Assembly (NCBI GenBank): GCA_900314605.1 | Contig: OMVX01000010.1 | Location: 1-61,502, forward strand | Origin: an uncultured Methanobrevibacter sp. | GTDB taxonomy: Archaea > Methanobacteriota > Methanobacteria > Methanobacteriales > Methanobacteriaceae | Direction: 5' to 3' | Length of the DNA: 61,502 nt | In this document: one piece after another, positions 18,736-28,629 of the stretch | How positions within the stretch are numbered: position 1 is the first letter of the stretch | Layout of the letters: each line of letters begins with the position of its first letter | Notes under the pieces: generated by a model | Database searches by the model: none | Seen by the model: only the letters and a program-made list of their open reading frames with translations | What the model was told of the DNA's origin: nothing | Made by a program: the position numbers and the translations under genes

Positions 18736-20376
18736 ATGAATGATAAGAGAAAACCTGCAAGAACATTAAAACCTATTAATTATAAAGAAAAAGAAAATTC
18801 TAAAGATAAATTTAAATTAAAATCTATAATTAAAAGATTAAGTAATTTTTTTGAAATTGCAGAAGATAATAGAAATAAAGATGAAAATAAAAATTTAAAA
18901 CAAAGCTATAAAGAGTATAATGATTTTAAATATGAAAATTTCATTAAAGATAAATATCCTAGTAATGGTACCCAACTATCTAAACCATCTGATAATAAAA
19001 GATTTTATGAAAAAGAAATCGACTATAATAAAACAAAAACATCACATGAAAAAGATTTAATCTATTCTAAAATAAATAAAGTTAGTAATATTAAAAACCA
19101 GCAAAATAATGATTTAATTAATAAAGAAAAATTAAATGAATTAAGCTACCCTCGATTAAAAAAAGAAAAAAGAAATCTTAAAAATAAATCTCCTCTCAAA
19201 TCAATTCAATCTAAAATTGAAGAATATGAGAAAACCGGACATTTTGGTTTTAATTTAACAAAATATGAAAAAAATAAAATGGGAATTATAATATTCTTTA
19301 TACTTTTTATCATCATAATCGGAGGGTCATACTATTTTTTTATATATGAACCTAATTTAAAGGAATTAAATAAAGGAAAAATTACTAAACTAGATGAAGT
19401 AAACTTATTATTTAAAGGACCTCTAACAAGTTCCCAAGAAGCAATTATTTTAGAAGATAAAATTAATAAATGTAATAGCAAAGTGGAACTAGAGGAAATA
19501 GATGTTTTAAGACCTGCAACTAATCATTGGAAAGATTATCATTTGAAAAAAATCAATGATAGCTGTGATAGTGGAGGTCGTGTAATGATAAGCTCTACTA
19601 TAGCAAATAAAAAAAATATTATAAGTGTAGATGAGGCTAAAAGAGTTGTTTTAGATAATGACGGATATGTTCTATCAAATATTGAGTTTGAAAAACCAAA
19701 TACTGTAGCAGTACCTATTCAAGTTTCTAGACTTCAAGCATGTAATGGACTTATTAAAACTGGTAGCAAAATTGACATATATTGTGTAAATAACACAGAA
19801 CTCCAAACTAATGAAAATACAAATAATATTACAAATAACTCTATAAATTATAATAATACTCTTCAAACTAATAATACAAATCAAAACCCCTATATTTTCA
19901 ATAATGAGATTAGTAGTAATCTAACTAATGAATCTTCAATAAGAGGATGTACTGTACTTGCAATAATAAGATCTAAAGAAAGTGGAACAATAAATACTGA
20001 AATAAGTCAAAGTAAATCATTAAATAATGATAAAAGAAATAAATCATATGAAAATGATTATACCTACAGTAACGATGTTTTAGAAGATTTAAAAACATAT
20101 GCTATAGAGGATTATAATGGAGATTTAACTGAAGAATCATTAAATGAATATGGAATAAAACTATCTGAATATGAAAGAGAATCTAATCTGGGAGATTTAA
20201 ATTGTGAATATTTAATATTAATTGAAATGCCAAGAGAAGATGTGCAATATACATTAAACAATATGAATAATATAATCCTAACTATACCAACCCAAGAGGG
20301 ACCTGACTGGATGATTAAAGAAATAAAAGAAAATAATAATGTTAAAAACAATACCGAAAAATTTAAAATTTTATAA
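18736..20376 (+). CDS. Membrane-anchored DUF515-like protein with CpaB/RcpC-like region
   Basis: 546 residues. A long Lys/Asn-rich cytoplasmic N-terminus (1-181) leads to one membrane helix (about 182-205, GIIIFFILFIIIIGGSYYFF), so the remaining 340 residues are outside. The outer part has VAVPIQVSRLQACNGLIKTGSKIDIYC, which resembles the SAF/CpaB-RcpC element of pilus assembly proteins. An Asn/Thr-rich low-complexity insert follows (about 355-400), then an alpha/beta domain ending TIPTQEGPDWMIKEI. I believe it is the methanogen DUF515 family. Function is unknown; the CpaB likeness points to secretion or surface assembly. It probably shares a transcript with the archaetidylserine synthase gene. 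Confidence 0.7.
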   Translation: MNDKRKPARTLKPINYKEKENSKDKFKLKSIIKRLSNFFEIAEDNRNKDENKNLKQSYKEYNDFKYENFIKDKYPSNGTQLSKPSDNKRFYEKEIDYNKTKTSHEKDLIYSKINKVSNIKNQQNNDLINKEKLNELSYPRLKKEKRNLKNKSPLKSIQSKIEEYEKTGHFGFNLTKYEKNKMGIIIFFILFIIIIGGSYYFFIYEPNLKELNKGKITKLDEVNLLFKGPLTSSQEAIILEDKINKCNSKVELEEIDVLRPATNHWKDYHLKKINDSCDSGGRVMISSTIANKKNIISVDEAKRVVLDNDGYVLSNIEFEKPNTVAVPIQVSRLQACNGLIKTGSKIDIYCVNNTELQTNENTNNITNNSINYNNTLQTNNTNQNPYIFNNEISSNLTNESSIRGCTVLAIIRSKESGTINTEISQSKSLNNDKRNKSYENDYTYSNDVLEDLKTYAIEDYNGDLTEESLNEYGIKLSEYERESNLGDLNCEYLILIEMPREDVQYTLNNMNNIILTIPTQEGPDWMIKEIKENNNVKNNTEKFKIL

Positions 20377-20473
20377 AAGTATATTAGAACATATAAATTG
20401 TTTTAATATCTTTAATAAAATTTATAAATCTAAAAATTTTATTAAAATATAATAAAAATAAAAAATAACTAAT

Positions 20474-20575
20474 TAATATTTTAAAAAAAAATATTTGATA
20501 AAACTTAATAATATTTTAAAAAAAATATTTGATAAAACTTAATAATATTTTAAAAAAAAATATTTGATAAAACTT
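20474..20575 (+). repeat. Three tandem copies of a 34-35-bp AT-only unit upstream of mptD
   Basis: Copies start at 20474, 20509 and 20543. Each contains AATATTTT, a run of A, AAAATATT and then GATAAAACTTAA, so each can fold into a short hairpin and carries TATA-like DNA. Copies differ only in A-run length. The block ends about 50 bases before the mptD start. Confidence 0.85.
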
Positions 20576-20626
20576 AATTTAAAAGAGTTAAATGGTTATA
20601 ATAACTTATTAGATCGGAGGCTAATC

Positions 20627-21001
20627 ATGGATGTAAATGAAAAATATTTTTCAAATATAAACTCAAGAGAAAGAGCAATTTTTGAAGGCGCTATTACAAT
20701 GGGAGCTTTATTTCACCAATTTATTGGAACTCCTATAAATAAAGAATCTGCGCCAAGTTTAGAAAAAGCAATGAAAGAATCACTTGAACTTCAACCTGCC
20801 ATTGAAAAAGTAGATGCAAAAATAGATTTAGATAGATTAAATTCCACATTAAGTACTTTCGAATACACTTCATTAAATGGAGATATGCTTGATATAAAAA
20901 TCTATACAAAAGTAGATAATGTAACTGCAATTATTCGAATAGAATTTATTGAAGAGTTAAACTATCCTTTAATGTATGTTGAAGATATTCAAGAAGAATA
21001 A
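20627..21001 (+). CDS. mptD: Dihydroneopterin aldolase, archaeal type (DUF372)
   Basis: 124 residues from the ATG at 20627, chosen because GGAGG lies just upstream (20617-20621); the longer frame from 20564 runs back into the tandem repeat. It cleaves 7,8-dihydroneopterin to 6-hydroxymethyl-dihydropterin and glycolaldehyde for methanopterin. Family blocks seen: SRERAIFEGAITMGALFHQFIGTP, ESLELQPAIEKV and EFIEELNYPLMYVEDI. It is convergent with the zinc-ribbon membrane protein that follows. Confidence 0.88.
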   Translation: MDVNEKYFSNINSRERAIFEGAITMGALFHQFIGTPINKESAPSLEKAMKESLELQPAIEKVDAKIDLDRLNSTLSTFEYTSLNGDMLDIKIYTKVDNVTAIIRIEFIEELNYPLMYVEDIQEE

Positions 21002-21074
21002 AATTTATTTTATAATATCTAAAAAAACATTAAAAAAAAACTAAAATTAAGTTTGTTCATAATACTTAAAGACC

Positions 21075-22031
21075 CTAATCTTTAGACTCTTCCTGAACAA
21101 TAGAATTTAAACTATGAGAAACATCCTCAGACTCTTCTTTAGATTCATTATTAAAAGTTATATCAGTATTTAAGTTAATTTTAGCTTTCTCTTGAACAAA
21201 AACATTATGATTATCCTTGGTATTTGGTTTTTGTAAATCCTTTTGAGTTTCATTAGTACTTTTATTATCCATTGATTGGGTATTAACTTCCTGATTAGAT
21301 TTATTTTGATTATTTACATTAGAAATATGTGAATCATTATTTAAATTATTAGGAATTTGTGCATTTTTATTTGAATGGTTACCAATAATTTTACCAATTA
21401 ACCAAGCAACAACATATACAGGTGCCGTGAAAATTAAAGCCATAATTATTGAAACAAAAATATCAATAAATTCTAAATGGCCATATTGAGAGTTAAGTAC
21501 AGAACATGTCAAAATTATCCAAGATATAAACCATACCAAAGAAATTAATTTTCCTTTAGAAATTCTATATAATCCTGTTACTGCATCAGATTTATATAAA
21601 AATATTTTTAAAAGTGGATTTATTTCATAATAATTATTAACTCTAGGTGATTTTGAAGAATTAATATTAACCCTATGTGATTTTGAGCAGTTATTATTTT
21701 CATAATTTTTATTTTGATTTATCACACTATTATTAGATTTAAGATTAAATCGTTTATCTGTCTTTAAATCTATTTTAGTTTTTTGCCTCTCTGAGTTCTC
21801 GGTTGAAAAATTATATTGTGTTAATTCTTCTAAAATTGTCATTTTATTAGGAGTTAATCTGACATTAAATACCTTATGACAATCATGACACATAATAGCA
21901 TTTTCATTAACACCCTTATCTTTAGCAAGACGTGCAGCACTTTCAAATGTCAAAATTATACCGCAATTAGGACAAGTTGCTTGGACATTCATTAAATTAT
22001 CAATAATATCTTTATCTTTTTCTTGATTCAT
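21075..22031 (-). CDS. Zinc-finger membrane protein of unknown function
   Basis: 318 residues. The N-terminal zinc finger has C20PNCG and C48HDCHKVF, a pattern seen in MJ0042/zinc-ribbon sensors. An Asn/Ser-rich linker with an imperfect repeat (SHRVNINSSKSPRVN) is followed by two membrane helices (about 162-178 and 190-216) and then a long Asn/Gln/Ser-rich tail. No catalytic motif is visible. Low-complexity segments suggest fast evolution. It is a single gene between mptD and mfnA. Confidence 0.65.
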   Translation of the reverse strand: MNQEKDKDIIDNLMNVQATCPNCGIILTFESAARLAKDKGVNENAIMCHDCHKVFNVRLTPNKMTILEELTQYNFSTENSERQKTKIDLKTDKRFNLKSNNSVINQNKNYENNNCSKSHRVNINSSKSPRVNNYYEINPLLKIFLYKSDAVTGLYRISKGKLISLVWFISWIILTCSVLNSQYGHLEFIDIFVSIIMALIFTAPVYVVAWLIGKIIGNHSNKNAQIPNNLNNDSHISNVNNQNKSNQEVNTQSMDNKSTNETQKDLQKPNTKDNHNVFVQEKAKINLNTDITFNNESKEESEDVSHSLNSIVQEESKD

Positions 22032-22171
22032 ATTTATTCCCCCTTACTTAATCAAAGAATTAAAAAAATATTTTTATTAACGTTTCAAATATGATTAAAT
22101 TATTAATTATTAAATTAGACATATTATAATACATTTAATTAATATATAATATATTTAATTAGATATAATAT

Positions 22172-23335
22172 TTAAACACTGTTAGCAATAATCTTTAAAT
22201 CATTAAGAAAATCATTAATATTATCTAAGGTAACATGGTTCATAAGAATTATACGAATAGCTTTTGGATAAGATGAAACAGAAACACTCCAATTTTTTTC
22301 TTCTAAAAGTTCAGCTAAAGAATTAGTGTCTATATTAGGATGATTAAATGCGATTATATTAAGTTCTGGTTCTACAACTAGTTCATAACCTATTTTTAAA
22401 AGTCCTTCTTTTAATACTTTAGTTTTCTCCATAGCTTCTAATGCTAATTTAGTATAACCCTCTTTTCCCATATACTCCATAACAGCATAAGTTGCAGCAG
22501 CAGATGCTCCACTACGAGTTCCTACAATAGTAGATTGAGATTTTTTTGTAAGATATGGAGATGCAACTTCCATAACCTCTAAATACTTTTTATCCCTAAA
22601 TAAAATACAACCTGAAGGAATAGTAGAAAGACCCATTTTATGAGGATCTATTGTCATTGAAGAGACTCCTTCAAGAGAAAAATCAAAATGAGGAAAATTA
22701 TAACCAGATTCTTTCAAAAATGGAAGGATGAATCCTCCAAAAGCAGCATCAATATGAAGAAATATATCGTGTTTTTGAGCAATATCTGCAATTTCTTCGA
22801 TAGGATCAACTAAACCTAATTCTGTTGTACCTGCAATTGCAACAATAGCTATAGTATTTTCTGTAATTTTACTTTCCAATGAATTTACATCTATCTTAAA
22901 ATTATCCATATCTGCATTAATTAATTTTATGTTAAATATATCCTCTGCTTTCTTAAATGAAAAATGAGATGATTTAGGAACAATTACTTCAGCATGGTCA
23001 ATATTTTTATAATCTCTAGCATAATTACGAGCTGCTCTCATTGCCATAAGGTTAGCTTCTGTACCTCCAGTAACAATATGACCATAAGGATTATCGATTG
23101 AAAGTAAAGACCCTATATTTTTTATTGTATAATCTTCAATAAGTTTAGTACCTTTAAATAAACCAGGGTCTCCAAGATTAGAACTAATAAACTTATTAAA
23201 TGCTAATTTAGAAATAGCATCTGATTCTGTACACATTGAACCAAGAATCCTACCATCTGAATAAAAAAGGTCTTTTTGTTGGTACTTATCTAAGATTTTA
23301 AAAATTTCATCTTTAGATTTAGGTTTATCGTCCAT
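22172..23335 (-). CDS. mfnA: L-tyrosine decarboxylase
   Basis: 387 residues. A PLP-dependent group II decarboxylase making tyramine, the starting amine of methanofuran. The schiff-base lysine is K233 in [29 protein letters not shown] is the cofactor-phosphate region and HIDAAFGGF carries the aspartate that pairs with the PLP nitrogen. The length fits archaeal MfnA (about 380-395), which may also act on aspartate to give beta-alanine in some species. It is monocistronic, on the same strand as ppsA. Confidence 0.93.
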   Translation of the reverse strand: MDDKPKSKDEIFKILDKYQQKDLFYSDGRILGSMCTESDAISKLAFNKFISSNLGDPGLFKGTKLIEDYTIKNIGSLLSIDNPYGHIVTGGTEANLMAMRAARNYARDYKNIDHAEVIVPKSSHFSFKKAEDIFNIKLINADMDNFKIDVNSLESKITENTIAIVAIAGTTELGLVDPIEEIADIAQKHDIFLHIDAAFGGFILPFLKESGYNFPHFDFSLEGVSSMTIDPHKMGLSTIPSGCILFRDKKYLEVMEVASPYLTKKSQSTIVGTRSGASAAATYAVMEYMGKEGYTKLALEAMEKTKVLKEGLLKIGYELVVEPELNIIAFNHPNIDTNSLAELLEEKNWSVSVSSYPKAIRIILMNHVTLDNINDFLNDLKIIANSV

Positions 23336-23461
23336 AAAACCACCTAAAAGGATAATAATAAAATAATAATAATAAATAAATAATTAATATAAAAAAGTAT
23401 AATCAATAAAAAAATGATTTAAAAAGAATGAATATTTAAAATTTTTCTAAAAAAATAAAAT

Positions 23462-23517
23462 TAAAAAAAAAAATAAGAGAACAAAATTATTTGTTTAATT
23501 GTTCTCTAGCAGCATCA
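23462..23517 (-). terminator. Hairpin terminator overlapping the end of ppsA
   Basis: On the minus strand AGAGAACA at 23517-23510 pairs with TGTTCTCT at 23483-23476, followed by a long U-run. The left arm lies within the last codons of ppsA, so the stop codon sits in the loop. Confidence 0.75.
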
Positions 23518-25775
23518 AGAATTAACTTTTGTTCTGCTTTAGCAACTGTTTTTCTAACATCACTAATAGCATCAGCATTTGAAGAAACACTAGTAATTCC
23601 AAAGCCTACTAATTTTTCAACAATACGTGGAACACTTCCTGCTTGACCACAAATACTGCAAGTAACACCATTTTCAACACATATTTTAATTGTTCTTTCA
23701 ATTAATTTCATAACCGCTGGGTGTTCCTCTTTATAGTTTTTAGCAGTAAATTCATTGTTTCTGTCAATAGCTAAAGTATATTGTGTTAAGTCATTAGTTC
23801 CAAGACTTACAAAATCAAGACCTTCTGCAATATAATCTTCAATTATTAAAGCTGCTGCTGGGGTTTCTACCATCATTCCAAATTCAACATCTTTATGTGG
23901 AATAAGACCTACATCCGCACATAATTCTTTTGCTTTTTTAAGTTCAGCAACATTTTGAGATAGAGGTATCATAATACCTACATTAGTATAACCCTTCTCA
24001 TGAAGTTTTTTAATTGCTTTAAATTCACATTGAATAAGTTCTGGCTCATCTAATTCTCTTCTGATTCCTCTCCAACCTAACATAGGATTGTGTTCAATAG
24101 GTTCATTTTCTCCACCTTCCATAGTTACAAATTCATCAGTTGGAGCATCCATAGTCCTATACCATACTGGTCTTGGATAAAATTCATCAGCTACTTTAAT
24201 AATACCATTTATTAATTCTGATATAAGTTCATCTTCTTTACCATCATCAATGAACTTTTTCGGATGTGCACCAAGCCCTAACATCATATGTTCAGCTCGA
24301 AGTAAACCTACACCATCAGCACCAGTAGCTGCTGCTTTTTTCGCAGCTTCAGGCATACTTACATTAACTTTGACATCAGTAACCGTAATAATTGGTGCTG
24401 CTGCTTGAGATGTAGATGTTTCAGATTGACTAGATTGAGATTCTTCTGTTTTAATAATACCTTCATATACTAAACCTTTTTTACCATCAACAGTTACTTC
24501 TTGAGAATCTTTTAAAGTAGAAGTTGCTTCACCAGTACCAACAACACAAGGAATTCCAAGTTCTCTTGAAATAATAGATGCATGACAAGTTACTCCTCCT
24601 TCATCAGTAACAATTCCTGCAGATTTTTTCATTGCTGGAACCATATCCGGAGTAGTCATAGCAGTAACCATTATGTCTCCATCTTCGATTTTATCAAGTT
24701 CATCTAAATCAAAAATAACTTTAACAGAACCTGCTGCCATACCTGGACTTGCACCTAAACCTTTAACAATAACATCTAAATCCGTAGCATTATCAGATGA
24801 AGTAGGCTCATCAACATTATCTAATGTAGTAATAGGACGAGCTTGTAACAAGTAAAGTCTGCCTTTTTGCATAGCCCATTCAGTATCCATAGGTTTTTTA
24901 TATAAATCTTCGATGGTTTTTGCCATATCGAGTAATTTTTTTAAATCCTCATCCGATAAAACTCTCTCATTACGTTTTTCTTCTGGAACTTCAACTTTTA
25001 AACTAGTTCCTTTATCATCATTAATATACATGAATTTTTTATCACTAACAGTGAGAGTTTCTATTTTACCAGATTTCTTATCAACATCATAATGGTCTGG
25101 TGTAACATCTCCTGAAACAACTGATTCTCCAAGTCCCCAAGAACCTTCAATCATTGCAACTTCTTCACCAGTTGAAGGATTGACAGTAAACATTACTCCT
25201 GCTTTTTCAGCTTGAACCATTTGTTGGACACAAACAGCAATATAAACTTTTTCATGATCAAAATCATTTTCTTCTCTGTAGAAAATAGCCCTTGCTTCAA
25301 ATAAAGAAGCCCAAACTTTTTGAACATATTCTAATACTTGGTCTACACCTTTTACATGTAAATAAGTATCTTGTTGACCTGCAAATGATGCATCAGGTAA
25401 ATCTTCTGCAGTAGCAGATGACCTTACAGCTACATCTGCATCATCTTCATCCACAGATTGAGATAATTGATTGTATGCCTCTACAATCATAGTTTCAATA
25501 TCTTGAGGCATTTTAGTGTTAATAATAATTTCTTTTATTTTATCTGAAGCCTCTTGAAGAGCTTTAGTATCATTAACATCAGTATTTTTAAGTATATCCA
25601 TAATATTTGTATTAATTTCAGTGTCACTCATGAATTTTTCATAAGTTTCAGATGTGATAACAAAACCTGGAGGTACAGGAATACCTGCTTGGGTTAACTC
25701 ACCTAAGTTAGCACCTTTTCCTCCAGCAATATCAATGTCATCTTTACTTATTTTTTCAAACTTTGCAACAAACAT
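23487..25775 (-). CDS. ppsA: Phosphoenolpyruvate synthase
   Basis: 762 residues, the family length. It converts pyruvate, ATP and water to PEP, AMP and phosphate, the gluconeogenic step from CO2-derived pyruvate. It has an N-terminal ATP-grasp domain (GGKGANLGELTQAGIPVPPG, VRSSATAEDLPDASFAGQQ), a swivelling phospho-histidine domain (GGVTCHASIISRELGIP, His near residue 396), a Ser/Gln-rich linker with an Ala-Pro end, and a PEP-binding barrel with GADGVGLLRAEHM and CSICGQAGS near residue 709. The ribosome-binding site is GAGGGA. Confidence 0.97.
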   Translation of the reverse strand: MFVAKFEKISKDDIDIAGGKGANLGELTQAGIPVPPGFVITSETYEKFMSDTEINTNIMDILKNTDVNDTKALQEASDKIKEIIINTKMPQDIETMIVEAYNQLSQSVDEDDADVAVRSSATAEDLPDASFAGQQDTYLHVKGVDQVLEYVQKVWASLFEARAIFYREENDFDHEKVYIAVCVQQMVQAEKAGVMFTVNPSTGEEVAMIEGSWGLGESVVSGDVTPDHYDVDKKSGKIETLTVSDKKFMYINDDKGTSLKVEVPEEKRNERVLSDEDLKKLLDMAKTIEDLYKKPMDTEWAMQKGRLYLLQARPITTLDNVDEPTSSDNATDLDVIVKGLGASPGMAAGSVKVIFDLDELDKIEDGDIMVTAMTTPDMVPAMKKSAGIVTDEGGVTCHASIISRELGIPCVVGTGEATSTLKDSQEVTVDGKKGLVYEGIIKTEESQSSQSETSTSQAAAPIITVTDVKVNVSMPEAAKKAAATGADGVGLLRAEHMMLGLGAHPKKFIDDGKEDELISELINGIIKVADEFYPRPVWYRTMDAPTDEFVTMEGGENEPIEHNPMLGWRGIRRELDEPELIQCEFKAIKKLHEKGYTNVGIMIPLSQNVAELKKAKELCADVGLIPHKDVEFGMMVETPAAALIIEDYIAEGLDFVSLGTNDLTQYTLAIDRNNEFTAKNYKEEHPAVMKLIERTIKICVENGVTCSICGQAGSVPRIVEKLVGFGITSVSSNADAISDVRKTVAKAEQKLILDAAREQLNK

Positions 25776-26075
25776 TGGCTTTTCCCTCTTTTAAATAATT
25801 ATTTTGGAAAATAACTTTTAAAATATTCAATGAAGTATAAAAATTGTACTTTGAGAATCTGTTTTAAAATTCAAAAGAAGTCATACAAATATTAGAACTA
25901 TGATGTAAAAAAAAAGTAAGATATTTTAAATTTTAAAACTATTTAAAAAAATTTAAAAACTAAAAAATATCTTTAATAAATTTTTACAACATTGTTTAGT
26001 TAAATATTGTAGAAAAAACAGAATCATACAAATTTTAACTAAATGAATAATACTAAATTAAGAATTTAAATTAAT
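25776..26075. other. Spacer between L10e and ppsA
   Basis: About 300 AT-rich bases. It should contain the ppsA promoter, since ppsA is the first gene downstream on the minus strand. There is no reading frame and no RNA structure that stands out. Confidence 0.5.
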
Positions 26076-26558
26076 TTATAAAACTAATTCATTACCTTTA
26101 TCAACGATAATTCTAGTTCTAGCAGGTAATTTCATAGAAGCTCTTTTTAAAGCTGTTTTAGCATCAATAAAGTTTGTTTTATTACAGTCAATAGTAATAA
26201 CTCTTTGACCACGTTTAACAATTGCTTCCACACTAACTGCTTTACCAAAAGCATTTCTCATACCACTTTGAACCCTATCTGCACCTGCACCAGTTGCCAT
26301 AGGATTTTCTCTTACAATTTGATGAGGGTAAGTTCTAATTTTCAAATGATAACCATACCTACCTGCTTTTCTTTGCATAAATCTGTTAGCTGCAATCCTT
26401 GCAGCCTCTAATGAGTTGTGAGTAATTTCAGCATTTTCTTTAACAGCTAAAGAAAGAGAAATTGGAAACTCATCTTTTAAATTACCCATATCATATTGAA
26501 CTATTCTTGAATTAGGGGTTTTTCTAATATATTCTCTTCTTGAATAAGCACGAACCAT
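26076..26558 (-). CDS. rpl10e: Large-subunit ribosomal protein L10e (uL16 family)
   Basis: 160 residues. A structural ribosomal protein near the P site and tRNA elbow, equivalent to bacterial L16. Recognisable blocks include [37 protein letters not shown] and [16 protein letters not shown]. The ribosome-binding site GGGAGG is strong. It is divergent from pcc1 across a 521-bp spacer. Confidence 0.97.
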   Translation of the reverse strand: MVRAYSRREYIRKTPNSRIVQYDMGNLKDEFPISLSLAVKENAEITHNSLEAARIAANRFMQRKAGRYGYHLKIRTYPHQIVRENPMATGAGADRVQSGMRNAFGKAVSVEAIVKRGQRVITIDCNKTNFIDAKTALKRASMKLPARTRIIVDKGNELVL

Positions 26559-27079
26559 AATAATCCTCCCATTAATTTTTTATATAAATAAACTTCTAAT
26601 TATTAATGATAAATAGCTATAAATAAGCTATATAAAATTTAAGTAAAAAATTATAAATAAAATATTTACCTATGAAATAGTAATTAGATAGAATAATAAT
26701 TTATTTTTAATTAACAATTAATAAATGTTATTATAAAATTAGATAATATCATAAAAATAATATTGATTATATAATATATAATTATTAAGGATAAGTGTTA
26801 TACTTAAAAAATCTGTCAATGACTTAAAATCTTACAAAATCCTGTTTAAAATTTATTAACTTTTATAAAACATATAATGATAAAAAATAAAAAGAATTTA
26901 AGATAAAATAAAAAAATATAATAAAAACTAAGGTAATATACACTAATTTAAAATATTAAGACAAAATTTAAAATTTAAAATTTAAAAATGCTTAAAATAC
27001 ACATTTAAATTTTTAAAAAAATAAAAAATAAAAAACATTAAGAATAATTATTTTACACAATAAAAAAAAAAGGCTAATT
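26559..27079. other. AT-rich divergent spacer between L10e and pcc1
   Basis: About 520 bases with no reading frame. At about 26964-26990 there is a small tandem run of AAAATTT (three copies). Promoters for both flanking genes must lie here; no specific box stands out against the AT-rich background. Confidence 0.5.
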
Positions 27080-27310
27080 ATGAAAATTGAATCAAATCTT
27101 AAAATAAAATACAGCAAAAAAGAATTTGCAAATATAAGTTTTAAAACTCTAAAAATAGATAATGAAGGATTTGTTAAATCTCAACTAAATGATAATGTTA
27201 TAGATTTTGAAATAAATAGTAATTCAATTGGAACTTTTTTAAATACTACTGATGATCTTATTGCAAATGAAATTTTAGTTGAGGAAATTCTACAGAGTCA
27301 AATAAAGTGA
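27080..27310 (+). CDS. pcc1: KEOPS complex subunit Pcc1
   Basis: 76 residues. A small dimerising subunit of KEOPS, the machine that makes the t6A modification at A37 of ANN-decoding tRNAs. The pattern of N-terminal beta strand, KTLKIDNEGFVKSQL, and a C-terminal helix after SNSIGTFLNTTDDLI fits the archaeal Pcc1 family in size and order. The ribosome-binding site is weak (AGGC). It is short, so the call rests on pattern and on its place next to a ribosomal gene. Confidence 0.75.
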   Translation: MKIESNLKIKYSKKEFANISFKTLKIDNEGFVKSQLNDNVIDFEINSNSIGTFLNTTDDLIANEILVEEILQSQIK

Positions 27311-27848
27311 TCATGCAAAATAAAGAAAAAACTTCATTATAAAATAATAAATTAAAAAAATTAAAAAAAATTTCCATTATGAAAAAACTGTAAAAATAAA
27401 AAAATCTAATATGTTAAAATAAAGCTTGAAAATAGATAATATGCTAAAAATGAAAAATATATTCTATAAAAAAAAATATAATTTAATATAAATTATTAAA
27501 ATTCAATAATAAAATCTATTTGATATATATAATATTTAATAAAAATGAATTCATAAATTTTAAATAAAAATAGAAATATTGTAAGAAAATTAAAGAAATA
27601 ATGATTATATAACTGTTTGAATAAAACAATAAAATTCTATATATTTATATACATAATTAAATAAAATTAAAGATTATGATTATTTAATTTTTTTAATTTG
27701 AGTGTAGGTCAAAATTAAAAAAATATTTTCTGAAAATATTTAGTAATAATTTGATTATTAAATAATATCATTTATATAATTACCCAGATGATACACTTAT
27801 AAAATTAAAAAAAATAATAAGATCCTGAAAAGGATGGAGTAAATAATT
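27311..27848. other. Spacer with two hairpins
   Basis: About 540 AT-rich bases before the next plus-strand gene. Two structures stand out. At 27685-27724 ATTTTTTTAATTT and AAAATTAAAAAAAT flank a short GAGTGTAGGTC loop, and at 27722-27740 AATATTTT-CTG-AAAATATT is a perfect 8-bp stem. No protein-coding frame was seen. Confidence 0.5.
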
Positions 27849-28604
27849 ATGAAATGTCATTATCATGAAGATAGAGAAAGTGCAAATAATTGTGCTATCT
27901 GTGGAAAACCAATTTGTTCTGAATGTGGTATGGAAATTGGTGGAAATATTTTATGTAAAGAATGTGTAAATGCTTTAATTAGCGATAATTTATCTCAAAA
28001 AGTTACACAAACACAAAATTATGAGAGCCCAGAAGAAATTGAAAGACCTGAATTTAGTCAAAGTGCGCCGGCAGGATATAAAGAAGCTCCAAATGTACAT
28101 AGTCAAGGTGCAATATATCAAGAATCTCCATCTACATTCGCTAATGAAGGTACACAATATTACACAGAAGAAAATTTAGAAAATAAATATGAAAAATATT
28201 TAGATGATCTTTATTATGATGAACCTGAAAAACATGAGTATTCACTTAAAGAACAATTAGCTCGTGATAAAGATCTTGAGAGTATTGCTCCTGTTCATGA
28301 GGCTTATGAAGAATATATGCCTTCAAATAGTTATAACGAGTGGGTCCCTGAAAATAATAGGATGAATTCATCTATAAGAAGAACAAACTTCCATAGAATT
28401 CCATCTCGTCAACAATCAGAACCTTATAGTGCTGTAGATATTATACTTACAATTATACTTGTTATATTAATTTTATTAGTAATATTCTATATAATATACT
28501 TGTTTGTATTATCTTCTAGTTATCCAACTTTCCTTGATGCATTATTTGGATTATTTACTGATCCTGGAAAGTTATTTGGAAGTTTATTTGCAAAACCTTC
28601 CTAA
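27849..28604 (+). CDS. B-box-like zinc-finger protein with C-terminal membrane helix
   Basis: 251 residues. The N-terminal 40 residues have a dense Cys/His pattern (CHYHEDRESANNCAICGKPI then CSEC and CKEC) like a B-box or related double zinc finger. An acidic, Tyr/Glu/Pro-rich middle leads to a single strong membrane helix (about 195-223) and a short tail (DALFGLFTDPGKLFGSLF). This is a cytosolic finger on a tail-anchored protein, if the usual inside-negative rule holds. No enzyme motif. Ribosome-binding site GGAG. Confidence 0.7.
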   Translation: MKCHYHEDRESANNCAICGKPICSECGMEIGGNILCKECVNALISDNLSQKVTQTQNYESPEEIERPEFSQSAPAGYKEAPNVHSQGAIYQESPSTFANEGTQYYTEENLENKYEKYLDDLYYDEPEKHEYSLKEQLARDKDLESIAPVHEAYEEYMPSNSYNEWVPENNRMNSSIRRTNFHRIPSRQQSEPYSAVDIILTIILVILILLVIFYIIYLFVLSSSYPTFLDALFGLFTDPGKLFGSLFAKPS

Positions 28605-28629
28605 ATTTTTTATTTTATTCTTTTTTTTG

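Noticed and set aside
20474-20575. CRISPR array
   Set aside because: The units are contiguous without unique spacers, are AT-only, and there are no cas genes.
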